64,000 bases of DNA from Lyngbya sp. CCAP 1446/10 (lineage in GTDB: Bacteria; Cyanobacteriota; Cyanobacteriia; Cyanobacteriales; Microcoleaceae). The DNA lies in assembly GCF_026130175.1 (NCBI RefSeq), contig NZ_JAIGNI010000005.1:62001-126000 (forward strand), given 5' to 3'. The notes beneath the pieces were generated by a model. It was not told the DNA's origin, did no database searches, and saw only the letters and a program-made list of their open reading frames with translations. Shown piece after piece: positions 26,896 to 35,911 of the stretch (position 1 is the stretch's first letter; every line of letters starts with the position of its first letter). Made by a program: the position numbers and the translations under genes.

Positions 26896-27933
26896 TTAAA
26901 CTTTATTAATTCCTCTTTCTAAAATAATCATTTCCGAGCCAACAACCGGACTTCTAGCTATTAACTTTCCTTGCAGATTCGCAATTTGTAACTTGCTGAA
27001 ATCGAGCGAGTTAGCTTCTTTCCACATTTGATTCGCAAGCTGATTTTGCTCTACTTCGCTGAGTTTGTACCAATCTTCAGCGACTTTGACAGTCAAAAGC
27101 CCGATCGAGAAATCAGCTTGAACAGACTTAACTAAACCGCCGCCCAGGCGATTCGTAATGTCAGCAACTTGAGTTTGAATCGCAGCAATCAGAGACTGTT
27201 CCGGCGTCAGGGGTGGCGGGATGATTTCTACCGATTGCGGTTTTTCTGGTGCTACTAAATCGGGCAACTTGCTTTTGAATTTAGCGGATGTTGGCTGAGA
27301 ATTTGCGATCGCATCTGACGAGTTCGGCGTTTTCGGCACCACAAAATCGCCAAACGTTGACGGCGACTGCTGCGCTGCCGGAAAAGGCACTTTTGCTACT
27401 CTCTCCGACGGTTTTGCCGAGAAACTGTTGAGAGTTAAACCGACTGCAACGATTAGAATTGCGGCTAATCCGGCGTTTAAAATTGGATCTGACAGCTTAG
27501 CATTCGCAGATGCCGGCAAGAGCGATCGCACTAAACGCACAATACTTTGCCAAAGTACAACGACTTTCTCTAAAAAACCGTCGCCTGCGGGTTTTGATAC
27601 AGACTTTTTATCGAATTTTACAGCAACTTCTGGCGGGGGAACGCTGTTTACTTGGGCAGCAACAGCCGGAGGAGTTACTGTTACTGAGTTAGAAGCGGTG
27701 GGTGCGATCGGCTTTTGGGCCTGCAACGGAGGTTCTGCTGTTAAATTTTTCCCCTTTTTTCTCAAATTCCCAATCGAGACAATCAAAGCTTTGATTTTCT
27801 GATTTGTGGAAACAGCGCTGCTGGCATTTTGAGCTTGGCTGCGAGTCGCGGCCGACTTTTTCGGCGACTCAACCTCCGGTTTTGGAGATTGAGACGGTTC
27901 TGGAGTTGGTTGATTTAGTGGTTTTTCTGACAT
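26896..27933 (-). CDS. single-pass membrane protein, Pro/Ser/Ala-rich, unknown
   Basis: A 345-residue protein I cannot assign. The first 130 residues are disordered (PTPEPSQSPKPEVESPKK) and basic, presumably cytoplasmic. A membrane segment is clear at about residues 160-180 (NAGLAAILIVAVGLTLNSF). Another Pro-rich linker leads to a compact C-terminal domain (about 245-345) with ITNRLGGGLVKSVQADFSIGLLTVKVAEDWYKLSEVEQNQLANQMWKEA, probably periplasmic. That domain recurs in cyanobacterial proteins to my memory, but its role is unknown. ATG at 27933 is used since the longer frame opens with TTG. Confidence 0.75.
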   Translation of the reverse strand: MSEKPLNQPTPEPSQSPKPEVESPKKSAATRSQAQNASSAVSTNQKIKALIVSIGNLRKKGKNLTAEPPLQAQKPIAPTASNSVTVTPPAVAAQVNSVPPPEVAVKFDKKSVSKPAGDGFLEKVVVLWQSIVRLVRSLLPASANAKLSDPILNAGLAAILIVAVGLTLNSFSAKPSERVAKVPFPAAQQSPSTFGDFVVPKTPNSSDAIANSQPTSAKFKSKLPDLVAPEKPQSVEIIPPPLTPEQSLIAAIQTQVADITNRLGGGLVKSVQADFSIGLLTVKVAEDWYKLSEVEQNQLANQMWKEANSLDFSKLQIANLQGKLIARSPVVGSEMIILERGINKV

Positions 27934-28035
27934 TTTCTCTGCCTTGGGGCGGTGCAAATATATCTAAACACGATAAATTTTAGTTGAGCCATCCCAGCCT
28001 TAATTTATCATTTCATTAGTTGTAACTGAATCAAA

Positions 28036-28971
28036 ATGAGCATCAAACGCCGTCACTTTCTATTTTTAGGCAGTCTCAGCAGCTTAGGTTTTGCCGGAGT
28101 CTCGAAAATGCTTCAGCTTCGGACTTCCTGGGGTACAGACGCCAATGCTGCTGAGCCTTCTAATCTTGAGGCGCAAAGGGCGATCGTCCAATTGCCAGCC
28201 TCACCGCCTATTTTACGCTTTATTTCGGTTGCCGACACCGGTACCGGAGCCAAAGGTCAGTATGCTGTGGCTGAGGCGATGACCCAATATCACGGGGAAA
28301 ATCCTTTTAATATTGCTGTTCTCGCCGGCGACAATATCTACAATAACGGCGAAATTGAACAAATTAATGCTGTTTTCGAGAAGCCTTATCAGCCATTATT
28401 GCAGCAAGGCGTAAAATTTTATGCTTGTCTGGGAAATCACGATATCCGCACTGCTAACGGCGACCCGCAAGTTAAATATGCAGGTTTTAATATGCAAGGT
28501 CGCTACTACACTTTCCGGCGCGATCCGGTACAGTTTTTTGCATTAGATACTAATGATAATGCTGATTGGAAAAATCAGCTTATTTGGCTGGAAAAAGAGT
28601 TGAGTCAGAGCATCGCACCTTGGAAAGTTGTGTTCGGTCACCACCAGATTTATTCCTCTGGCATCTACGGATTGAATCAACCTTTTATTAAGACTTTGAC
28701 GCCTTTGTTTCAAAAGTACGGCGTGCAGCTTTATATCAACGGACACGAGCATAGTTACGAACGCACTCGCTCGATTAAGGGTACGACTTATTTGATTTGC
28801 GGTGCGGGCGGGGGCACTCGTCCGGTGGGGCGTTCTGAGTGGACGGAGTTTTCTGCTAGTCGGCTGAGTTTTGCGACGTTTGATGTCTATGCAGACCGGA
28901 TGTTTGTCAGTTCTATCGGTACTGACAAGCGGGTTTTTGACCGGGGAGTGATTGAAGTGCGATCGGCTTAA
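28036..28971 (+). CDS. Tat-exported metallophosphoesterase
   Basis: A 311-residue calcineurin-like phosphoesterase resembling small purple acid phosphatases. The N-terminus IKRRHFLFLGSLSSLGFAG is a twin-arginine signal, so it should act in the periplasm. Metal-ligand motifs are in order: VADTGTG, LAGDNIYNNGE, CLGNHDIR, VFGHHQIYS and INGHEHSYERT. It may release phosphate from esters outside the cytoplasm. The substrate is not evident. The next gene starts 27 bases downstream on the same strand. Confidence 0.9.
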   Translation: MSIKRRHFLFLGSLSSLGFAGVSKMLQLRTSWGTDANAAEPSNLEAQRAIVQLPASPPILRFISVADTGTGAKGQYAVAEAMTQYHGENPFNIAVLAGDNIYNNGEIEQINAVFEKPYQPLLQQGVKFYACLGNHDIRTANGDPQVKYAGFNMQGRYYTFRRDPVQFFALDTNDNADWKNQLIWLEKELSQSIAPWKVVFGHHQIYSSGIYGLNQPFIKTLTPLFQKYGVQLYINGHEHSYERTRSIKGTTYLICGAGGGTRPVGRSEWTEFSASRLSFATFDVYADRMFVSSIGTDKRVFDRGVIEVRSA

Positions 28972-28998
28972 TTCACATTATATTCAGGAGCCAACAAA

Positions 28999-29481
28999 AT
29001 GAATAGGGGTTGTAGAGCCAATAAAACTGGTTTTGTTTTAGAAGCAACTGTAGAAGGTACGTTGAGAGGTCACGGATATCTCGAAATATGTCCCCAGTTG
29101 CCGAAAAAGCGCAAGCGAGATTGGCTCTTGCTCTCTACGGCAAATCCCAAGCGATATGCTAAACAGGTTTATATCGGTTCTAGCATTTACGAAACTGAAA
29201 TAAATGTCGATTTTTATATTGTTGATGCCGCTTCGTTTCCTCTGGGTCTAATTGTTGAGTGCAAGTGGCAAGAAGATAAAGGTTCGGTTGATGAAAAGTA
29301 TCCTTATCTCAATTTAAACATTAAAAGTTGCTATCGAGTCCCGACTATTGTAATCGTGGGCGGTGACGGTATGAGGCAAGGTTCGATCGACTGGTTCAAA
29401 AAACAAATTCCCGACAATCAAAATCTGTTGGGAGTTCACAAGCTCGAAGCTTTCATGACTTGGGCTAACAAACATCTCTAA
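28999..29481 (+). CDS. PD-(D/E)XK superfamily nuclease
   Basis: A 160-residue protein with the restriction-nuclease core: Asp71 in INVDFYIV, then Glu87-Cys-Lys89 in LIVECKWQ, followed by GSVDEKYPYLNLNI and IVIVGGDG. This is the D...ExK catalytic triad with a well-kept continuation. A CAGGAG ribosome-binding site lies ahead. It follows the phosphoesterase closely and faces a Dam-type methyltransferase across 386 bases. A type II restriction enzyme paired with that methyltransferase is possible; alternatively it is a repair-type nuclease. Cleavage specificity is unknown. Confidence 0.78.
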   Translation: MNRGCRANKTGFVLEATVEGTLRGHGYLEICPQLPKKRKRDWLLLSTANPKRYAKQVYIGSSIYETEINVDFYIVDAASFPLGLIVECKWQEDKGSVDEKYPYLNLNIKSCYRVPTIVIVGGDGMRQGSIDWFKKQIPDNQNLLGVHKLEAFMTWANKHL

Positions 29482-29867
29482 TCAGGCATTACCGATCGCG
29501 ATCGCCCTTTTTACCTTCCCTACAGTTGCATTTTTTGAGGAAACTGCTATTATCTACCCTAACGCAGCATTCAAATATTTTTATTTTATTGAATTTAAAA
29601 AAAATCCCCCTTTTTTTTGGGTTGAGGGGTTGACTGCGGCAGTTTTTGGAGGTATAATCTAATAATGGGAATACTGACAAGAATAAAATTTAAGTTACCA
29701 CTTCTATTATCTAAATAATACCCCAAAAGTCCAGAGAAGTCAATAGGTAATAATTCCTTTTTTTTAGCCGATTTTTTAACCCAGTTTCTACATTTTTTTT
29801 GTTTGATAACGATAAATATACAAAAAAACCCGGTTTCCGAGGTAACAGGCTGCCGTACAAAATATAT
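29482..29867. other. AT-rich convergent intergenic region
   Basis: No supported gene. It contains long homopolymer stretches (A-run then CCCCCTTTTTTTTGGGTTGAGGGG near 29600-29630, T-runs near 29758 and 29795) and a partial AAACCCGGTTTCC dispersed repeat at 29825-29841. The T-runs may end transcription from either side. Confidence 0.5.
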
Positions 29868-30773
29868 TTAGCCAGAGAGTTGGCAAAGAGTTTTTCTTGA
29901 AACTGAACTTATTAACAATTCCTTGACTGGGCCGCGCTTGCAACTCTTAGAGTTAATTCCCCTGGATGCTGATATTTCAATTAGTTTGGGGAACTGCTCT
30001 CTTGGAAAAGCTTGAGGAGCGCTGTAGATTTCTTTAATGAAATCGCAGTTAGAATTAGACAGCATAACTTTGACACCACGCTCGGCAAGTTCTCCAAAAA
30101 CATCTCTTAGTTTAAGTTGTTCGGATTCTTTAAAATTATCTCGGCTGTAAGCAGTGAAGTTACTTGTGGCACTGATCGGATGGTAAGGTGGATCAAAATA
30201 AACAAAGTCTTCGCTGCTTGTAGCAAAATCCAAAATTCGATCGAATTTTCTCACTTCAATTTGAGCGGGCGCGATTAGAGATGAGACCGATCGCAATAAA
30301 TCTGCTTGACAAATGTTAGGATTTTTGTATCTGCCCATCGGAACATTAAATTGACCTTTGGAGTTTTCTCTGTAGAGGCCGTTGTAACAAGTTTTATTTA
30401 GGTAGATCAGCCGTGCTGCTTTTTCTGTATCTGTGTTGTAGGAGCGCGATCGCACGGAGTAATAATATTCTTTATTGTCCTTGCTGTGTTCTGAGGCGTG
30501 CTCTAACAAAAGCTCAATCAGATCCTCCACTTGATCCCTGACACAGCGATAAGCATTAATCAACTCAGGATTAATATCTGTTAACACAGCTTGCAAAAAA
30601 GGGTGCTGCTGTGCTAAGTAAAAAAATACAGCTCCGCCGCCCAAAAAAGGCTCGTAGTAAGTGGTGAACTTTTCAGGAAAACTAGGTTGATATTGTCCAA
30701 TCAACCTAGTTTTGCCTCCAGCCCATTTCAGAAAGGGACGTGGCAAGATGGAAGAAGGTGCGGAAGCAGACAT
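29868..30773 (-). CDS. dam: Dam-type DNA adenine methyltransferase
   Basis: A 301-residue class D12 (alpha) adenine-N6 methyltransferase. Motif X/I is PFLKWAGGKTRL at residues 13-24 with FLGGGAVFF, and motif IV is the catalytic DPPY (VYFDPPYHP, about residue 193). The TDINPELINAYRCVRD segment and the C-terminal RGPVKELLI are characteristic of Dam/DpnM enzymes, which methylate GATC; that specificity is inferred from family. GATC is the core of the HIP1 octamer so abundant here. It is convergent with a PD-(D/E)XK nuclease gene. Confidence 0.9.
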   Translation of the reverse strand: MSASAPSSILPRPFLKWAGGKTRLIGQYQPSFPEKFTTYYEPFLGGGAVFFYLAQQHPFLQAVLTDINPELINAYRCVRDQVEDLIELLLEHASEHSKDNKEYYYSVRSRSYNTDTEKAARLIYLNKTCYNGLYRENSKGQFNVPMGRYKNPNICQADLLRSVSSLIAPAQIEVRKFDRILDFATSSEDFVYFDPPYHPISATSNFTAYSRDNFKESEQLKLRDVFGELAERGVKVMLSNSNCDFIKEIYSAPQAFPREQFPKLIEISASRGINSKSCKRGPVKELLISSVSRKTLCQLSG

Positions 30774-31054
30774 TTATCTATAAATAACGGCCCTATCATA
30801 TTTATCACAACTACAACTGAATACAAATACTTCTCAAGTTCTCACGCCCCGTTAGGGTTCCGGGATTGAACAGACTGCGACCCGATCGCTCTTGGAAAAG
30901 TTTTCGTTAGAATTATATATGTTAGCATCGCCCTTGAAGAATGCCCGATCGCCCGATCGGGAGATTTAGCTCCGGCTGTGCCAAAATTGTCTAAATCGCT
31001 CACAAGTGTTACCAGTCAAAGATCGAGCTGTAACACTTTACCCCACCTGTGCTC

Positions 31055-31258
31055 ATGCAAGATTTCATTAATAACATCTCTCGCTACCCTCGTTTTTTGA
31101 TTACTGTCTGTCTCGGAATCTTCTTTTTCCTGTTCGAGCGACTCAGACCTCTGCTCGATCGACCGGCAACTGCGATCGCCCTGATTACTTCGATTGTAGC
31201 GACTTTTGTCTTTCTAACTTTTACACTGCGCGCCATGTTAGGTCTGAGTCCGGTTTAA
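31055..31258 (+). CDS. DUF751 family small membrane protein
   Basis: A 67-residue protein with two membrane segments (FLITVCLGIFFFLFERL and AIALITSIVATFVFLTFTL). MQDFINNISRYPRF and LRAMLGLSPV are family features; DUF751 is restricted to cyanobacteria and plastids (related to plastid Ycf33). Function unsettled. The ATG at 31055 fits the conserved MQDF start; a GTG two codons upstream is also in frame. Confidence 0.88.
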   Translation: MQDFINNISRYPRFLITVCLGIFFFLFERLRPLLDRPATAIALITSIVATFVFLTFTLRAMLGLSPV

Positions 31259-31665
31259 AGGCAAAATTTCTGCCCCAAAAAACCGGCTTACTCTGACAAA
31301 CTGTGGCCCACAAACAAGGCAGGCAGAGGGTTTAGGAAAGTTGTCGCTGCTGAGTTTTAGTTGAAACACTAACCCCCGAAATCAGTGCAACTCTTCCGTG
31401 CGATCGCACACGCCGGCAATAGTTGCTGCGATAGATTGGAAGAGGAAGAAAGTTACCCTAGTTATGTGAGCGCTCCTCAACCTTGGCGCAAGCAAACATT
31501 ACCGCAGTGCAGCACAAGCGTTTCTGACTATCAACACAACAGGGGAAATACTGCATCTCTGTTTCCCCGATTTCCGACTTAATCCTTAGGAAGCGGCACA
31601 CCCCGCCCCGCTTTCCTCTCCCGTTAACCTGACGGTATCACGAGAGTTTCCAGCGGACAAGACCA
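31259..31665. other. intergenic region before the PadR gene
   Basis: About 400 bases. No convincing gene. At 31591-31618 GGAAGCGGCACACCCCGCCCCGCTTTCC can fold into a GC-rich hairpin upstream of the regulator gene and may belong to its leader. An HIP1-like site lies near 31400. Confidence 0.45.
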
Positions 31666-32058
31666 ATGAAATTTGAACATATCTATCAATTTTTTCAAGA
31701 CCCCCCTCCTGTTTATCTAAACAAGGAGCTAGCAGTGTGCTACATCCTCTCGGTGTTATTGCGCGGAGATTCCTACGGTACAGAACTCATCGGACAACTA
31801 GAGCGGGAATTCCCCATCTACCGACTTTCTGATACCGTCCTCTACAGCGCTCTGAAATTCCTGGAAGATGAAGCCGTAATCACCGGTTACTGGAAAAAAG
31901 TAGAAGGACGCGGCCGCCCCCGCCGGATGTATCAAATCCTCCCGGAGTGGCGGCACCAAGCTCAAGACCTGGCTCGTCTGTGGCACGAGTACATCGGTCA
32001 GGGAAACAGCGCATCTGGCCGTCGCCCCCGCGCCTTAGAAACTGGTCACACGGGTTAG
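31666..32058 (+). CDS. PadR family transcriptional regulator
   Basis: A 130-residue winged-helix repressor-type protein. The PadR fold is seen in ELAVCYILSVLLRGDSYGTELIGQLEREFP, SDTVLYSALKFLEDEAVITGYW and the wing GRGRPRRMYQI. The C-terminal tail is short and basic. Highly conserved cyanobacterial PadR proteins include Pex, a clock-period regulator of kaiA; whether this one is Pex or a paralogue cannot be decided by eye. It sits upstream of a MITE-like element and the CCB1-like gene. Confidence 0.88.
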   Translation: MKFEHIYQFFQDPPPVYLNKELAVCYILSVLLRGDSYGTELIGQLEREFPIYRLSDTVLYSALKFLEDEAVITGYWKKVEGRGRPRRMYQILPEWRHQAQDLARLWHEYIGQGNSASGRRPRALETGHTG

Positions 32059-32176
32059 CCGGCGTTGGAATCGGATGCCTAAACCCTTGAAATGCTGGCG
32101 CTACTAGCAAAGCGAATTGTCGGATTGCCTTCGCTTTGCCAGCCTCGCCGCATAGCGATTAGAGCTACACTACGTC

Positions 32177-32302
32177 AGGACTTACGCAGGGTCAATTAAG
32201 AATTTGGTGATGGGGAGATCTCGGAATTTGGTGATGGGGAGAAAAACGCCTTGCTACAAAGCTTTCTGCGAATTTTGTGAAAAAAGTGTCTGCGTAAGTC
32301 CT
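32177..32302. mobile_element. MITE-like element with 13-bp terminal inverted repeats
   Basis: AGGACTTACGCAG (32177-32189) and its exact complement CTGCGTAAGTCCT (32290-32302) enclose 100 bases. Inside, AATTTGGTGATGGGGAGA occurs twice. It codes for nothing. Cyanobacterial transposon ends beginning AGGACTTACGCA are known to me, so it is probably a non-autonomous derivative. No target duplication is obvious. Confidence 0.75.
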
Positions 32303-32370
32303 CGATCGCTTTCATCAGTAAACTTATGTAAAGTAATAGTAGATAATTTCACTTACAAAAACTTCTACCG

Positions 32371-32907
32371 ATGGATACTACTGTTCTTTCTTCAACCTTT
32401 GTGATGACGCTGCTGCTGGCTGTAGGCTTGTTTTTCTTCATCAAGGCCTCAGTCAAAGATCGCATCGAACAGGTCAAGCTTGCTTCCGAGAGCGCCCAAG
32501 AGTCACTGTTAACCCAGCTACAAGAGTATTTTGCTGCTAGGGCTTACCGAGTTGCAGCCGTTGATGCCCCCAACTATAAAGTCACCTTTGAGGGTGTTGT
32601 GCGGCCGAGTTGGTTTTTAGCTATCTTTTTAACCCTGTTGAGTGCAGGGGGGGCTCTCTGCTTGGGACTGGTTTTGGGGATGCTAGTACCGCAGCAAGGT
32701 CAAATTTTCCTAGGTTTGGTACTGCTGTCGCCGCTGACGGGGATATTTTACTGGAAAAAAGCTGGACGTTCCGAGCAAGTCCTTCTCAAACTCGAATCAG
32801 TTGCTGACTCGGAAGGCCCAACTAAAAGCTTTGTTACTGTCAGAGCTCACCGCGATGAACTAGCAACTATGCAAAAAGCTTTAAATTTGAAACCGCTGGA
32901 AGATTAA
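32371..32907 (+). CDS. cofactor assembly of complex C subunit, CCB1-like
   Basis: A 178-residue membrane protein resembling CCB1, a factor for covalent attachment of heme ci to cytochrome b6 of the b6f complex. There is one N-terminal helix (FVMTLLLAVGLFFFIKASV), a small soluble segment LQEYFAARAYRVAAVDAPNYKVTFEG, and a two-helix hairpin (VRPSWFLAIFLTLLSAGG through GIFYWKKAGR). The arrangement and FEGVVRPSWFLAI fit the cyanobacterial family as I remember it. Other family members (CCB2/4, CCB3) are not in this window. Confidence 0.75.
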   Translation: MDTTVLSSTFVMTLLLAVGLFFFIKASVKDRIEQVKLASESAQESLLTQLQEYFAARAYRVAAVDAPNYKVTFEGVVRPSWFLAIFLTLLSAGGALCLGLVLGMLVPQQGQIFLGLVLLSPLTGIFYWKKAGRSEQVLLKLESVADSEGPTKSFVTVRAHRDELATMQKALNLKPLED

Positions 32908-33360
32908 AAGTTTGGCGCGGAACGTTTTTTGATATGCTAGATGGCGTGATTCGACTTCGAGCCGACAAACGGATTGCTGCTTGCAGCTCTCTCGTTGGCC
33001 CGAAAGTTCGATCGACTGGCACAGTCAAAGGATTTTAGATTATTAGATTTGAGATTTATTCTACAGATGAATCTGGGAGCTTTAATTTTCGTCTAAAATT
33101 TTGGGCAGATCCCTCAGAAGCGTCGGGGCTTGTATCCGTTTTTGGGCAGATTCAAAAAAACCATTATCCTGAGAGTGCCAATTGTGCCGATCGCCCGCTG
33201 CGGTGATCTATCCTGTTGCGATGGCTCCTTATACCCTAACTTCCCAAGGATTTTTCGCGTAAATTTCAGTTGGCACTCTCCAGACAATGAGAACTCTGGC
33301 GCTTTTGTTAAAAGAGTTAGAAAAACATTGCTGTCAATGTTTTGAGCTCAACATTTTGAG
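32908..33360. other. intergenic region containing a 110-bp inverted-repeat element
   Basis: GAGAGTGCCAATTG (33171-33184) and CAGTTGGCACTCTC (33267-33280) match as inverted repeats with one mismatch and enclose about 80 non-coding bases. This may be a second small mobile element or a long-stem structure. No gene is supported in the rest. Confidence 0.6.
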
Positions 33361-33735
33361 CTATGCGCGACTGGCCGACACCACAGGAATTTTTTCTGCG
33401 GTTGCTTCCAGCATCACCTTTAAGCTAGGAAACAAGAAATGGTTCTCTTCTACGTATTGGGCTCCAAATAAACCTTTTTCAGCCCAGAAGTATCTGTCGG
33501 TGGTATGCTCGTTACGCTTGACCAACAGTAAAGCTGGGGGAGCAATGCCTTCGGCATGGATGAACTTGCGAGCCGCTGTTACGGGTTTATCTTCGCCGCT
33601 CTCGATGCTATATTGAGGCACACACTCTAAAATTCTGCGTCCTTCTTGTCGGCGGCGACTTTTGCGTTTGCGTCTCCTGGCCAATTTCTTTACCTCCTCT
33701 GTGAGCAGACAGTGTGAGCAGACAGGTTTTGACAT
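33361..33735 (-). CDS. conserved small basic protein with CxxC
   Basis: A 124-residue protein I do not recognise by function. It begins MSKPVCSHCLLTEEVKKLARRRKRKSRRR in outline: a CxxC pair, then a strongly basic helix, suggesting nucleic-acid binding. The second half, with AEGIAPPALLLVKRN, DRYFWAEKGLFGAQYVEENHFLFPSL and SLKVML, looks like a folded alpha/beta domain. The ATG at 33735 has GGGGAG just ahead; another ATG at 33756 would add seven residues. The clean codon pattern and order suggest a real, conserved cyanobacterial gene. Confidence 0.75.
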   Translation of the reverse strand: MSKPVCSHCLLTEEVKKLARRRKRKSRRRQEGRRILECVPQYSIESGEDKPVTAARKFIHAEGIAPPALLLVKRNEHTTDRYFWAEKGLFGAQYVEENHFLFPSLKVMLEATAEKIPVVSASRA

Positions 33736-34303
33736 ACTCCCCAGCCATAAAAACATGGGGATTCTGGATTCAAACAGCTTTCCTCAAGCACAGCTTGTCT
33801 GATATTGCCGAGCATCCTAGGTTGATGCGCCAACCTAAATTTGAGATTTTTTGGATCATAGAGTTGAGACCGAATTTTTAGATCTGGCGACTCAACAATA
33901 TATGATTAAATCATCAAAGCCGTTCCGAATCGGACGGGGCTTTAGAACCAATTTTTAGGTAATCATAGCTACCAAATCCGAGGCCAGTATATCTCTTCTA
34001 GCTCAAAATTTCAACTGTTTTTAATATATCGACATAATCTTAATATTCGTGCCGATCGACAAAAGTGTAGCGGTTGTGCTAATGTGAGCCGCAAGTTCCG
34101 GCACCAGCCCAGCTTGAGAATCTGTGGAAACTAGGCAGACGGGGGTTTGAGGCAATTTGTGTTAATGAAAGCCGAATGCTTAGAACCGAGCAGCCTGCCA
34201 TCAAAGCGCAGACACCAGAAATTTAGAAGTCTCCGATCTGTAATCGGCGACTGAGCAGTTGTAATTTACTGAAAATTCCGTTAAAGATCTTAATGTCGCG
34301 CTC
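33736..34303. other. intergenic region before the Hik2-like kinase
   Basis: About 570 bases with no supported gene. At 33916-33943 AAAGCCGTTCCGAATCGGAC continuing GGGGCTTT can fold into an imperfect hairpin. The segment 34020-34060 is AT-rich with repeated ATATCGACATAATC-like motifs and may contain a promoter. Confidence 0.45.
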
Positions 34304-35680
34304 ATGTTAATGCCAGCCAGTTCAGAATTTGTCAAGCTTTGTCGATCGCAGGTGGCGATCGCCGTCAGTTTGGGCGCGACATTCAGCGCGGTATACCTGA
34401 CACAAGAGCTGGTATCCGGCAGCGAGGCAAAGTTAGTGCCGATCGCAGTTTACCCAGACACCTCAGTCGAACCAGAAAATCAGGAGTTGAGGCTCGAATC
34501 TGCTCCAAGCTCGACAGTGAAACCGATGTCGCGGCGGCTGGCTGCGCCGGCTCAGTCTGTGGAAGCATCAACCGTAGAGGCGATCGCGCCAGAGCCACTT
34601 CCAGGTTTTGAAAACAGTTCCAATCAGTGCCAAGGCCCGGAAAATGTCTGGCAGCAACGGAAGCAAATTGTGACGCCTCTGATACACGAGGGATCTGTCA
34701 TGGGACTCCTGGTCAGCGGTAGGGAAGACAGGGCTTGGAACGAGCGAGAAGAGGCTCAGATGCAACAAATTGCTCGCACCTTGGCGCTTGCCTGTATTTT
34801 AGACCAGCGATCGCAGTGGATGCAGCAGGAATTGGGATCTTCTCGGCAAATCCAGGCTCAGGTTTATGACACGATGCACAATTTGCTGCACCAGTTCAAA
34901 AGTCCGCTGACAGCGTTGCGAACTTTTGGCAAACTGTTAGCGCGCAGGCTGGTACCAGAAGACAAAAACCGCAATGTGGCTTTTAGTATTGTCCGAGAGA
35001 GCGATCGGCTGCAAGAATTGCTCGGCCAGTTCGATCGCACAGTAGACACCGGCGAAGCAAATCTCAGACTCCCATCAGGCACTTCAGAAACAGCAACTTC
35101 CAATATGGAATTAATCCAGCATTCTCCTCTGTCGCTGTTACCGGTGGCCAATTTGGACGAATCCTGTTTTGTGGGATTCGTCTTAAAACCACTGTTAATT
35201 TCCGCATCTGCGATCGCATCCGAAAGGCATCTGTCATTACTAGCCGACATACCCACGGACTTGCCACCAGTCTGGGCGAATGATCGAGCTTTGCGCGAAG
35301 TTTTGAGCAACTTAATTGACAATGCCTTGAAATATACCCCCGCCGGCCGCCAAATTTATATTAAAGTAAGCTACGACGCGAACCACCGCCCCTTACCTGC
35401 CATAGCAGTTGCAGTCAGCGACACAGGTTCCGGCATTCCCCCCCAGGATTTAGATCACTTATTTGAGCGGCACTACCGCGGAGAAAAAGCCCAGACAGAA
35501 ATTCCCGGCACAGGATTGGGTTTGGCTATAGCCCGCGATTTAGTCCGCCAAATGCAAGGAGAAATCCAAGTATTTTCCCCAGTAAATCAGGAATGGCTGC
35601 CATCTAGTACAGCTCATTTATATCCAGCAGATCGCGGCACTACATTTGTCGTTTGGCTGCCGGTGAAGAAGGAAGAATGA
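34304..35680 (+). CDS. GAF sensor histidine kinase, Hik2/CSK-like
   Basis: A 458-residue soluble histidine kinase. The N-terminus LMPASSEFVKLCRSQVAIAV leads into a GAF domain (to about 175). The phospho-acceptor helix is NLLHQFKSPLTALRTFGKLL with His196, the unusual H-x-F/I-x-xPLTALRTFGKLL form seen in the cyanobacterial Hik2 / chloroplast sensor kinase group. HATPase has NLIDNALKYTP, DTGSGIP and GTGLGLAIA. Family members sense redox or salt and include an iron-sulfur-linked cysteine; Cys13 here may be the relevant residue, an inference. No response regulator is next to it. Confidence 0.82.
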   Translation: MLMPASSEFVKLCRSQVAIAVSLGATFSAVYLTQELVSGSEAKLVPIAVYPDTSVEPENQELRLESAPSSTVKPMSRRLAAPAQSVEASTVEAIAPEPLPGFENSSNQCQGPENVWQQRKQIVTPLIHEGSVMGLLVSGREDRAWNEREEAQMQQIARTLALACILDQRSQWMQQELGSSRQIQAQVYDTMHNLLHQFKSPLTALRTFGKLLARRLVPEDKNRNVAFSIVRESDRLQELLGQFDRTVDTGEANLRLPSGTSETATSNMELIQHSPLSLLPVANLDESCFVGFVLKPLLISASAIASERHLSLLADIPTDLPPVWANDRALREVLSNLIDNALKYTPAGRQIYIKVSYDANHRPLPAIAVAVSDTGSGIPPQDLDHLFERHYRGEKAQTEIPGTGLGLAIARDLVRQMQGEIQVFSPVNQEWLPSSTAHLYPADRGTTFVVWLPVKKEE

Positions 35681-35839
35681 AGAAGTCTGATGATGGAAGT
35701 CGGAAGAAGATCTACACAGCAAGCTTGAGCGCGAACCCTATTTTACGTAAAATCAGGTGGATTTACTTGACATCAGTGTCAAACAAGAATGCAAATCTAA
35801 ACCCCTCTTCTCAAGCATGATATTCATCAGTTATTGCCA

Positions 35840-35876
35840 ATATAAAATATAAAATATAAAATATAAAATATAAAGA
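35840..35876. repeat. heptanucleotide array (ATAAAAT)n, 5 units
   Basis: AT-only heptamer array 36 bases before the start of the next gene, within its likely promoter/leader. Same 7-base period as the GC-rich arrays elsewhere. Confidence 0.85.
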
Positions 35877-35911
35877 AGTCTAAAAAACTCTATTGTTGGG
35901 AGACAACTTTT

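Noticed and set aside
29489-29680. 63-codon minus-strand frame between the nuclease and Dam genes
   Set aside because: AT-rich with homopolymers, no start signal, no recognisable protein pattern.
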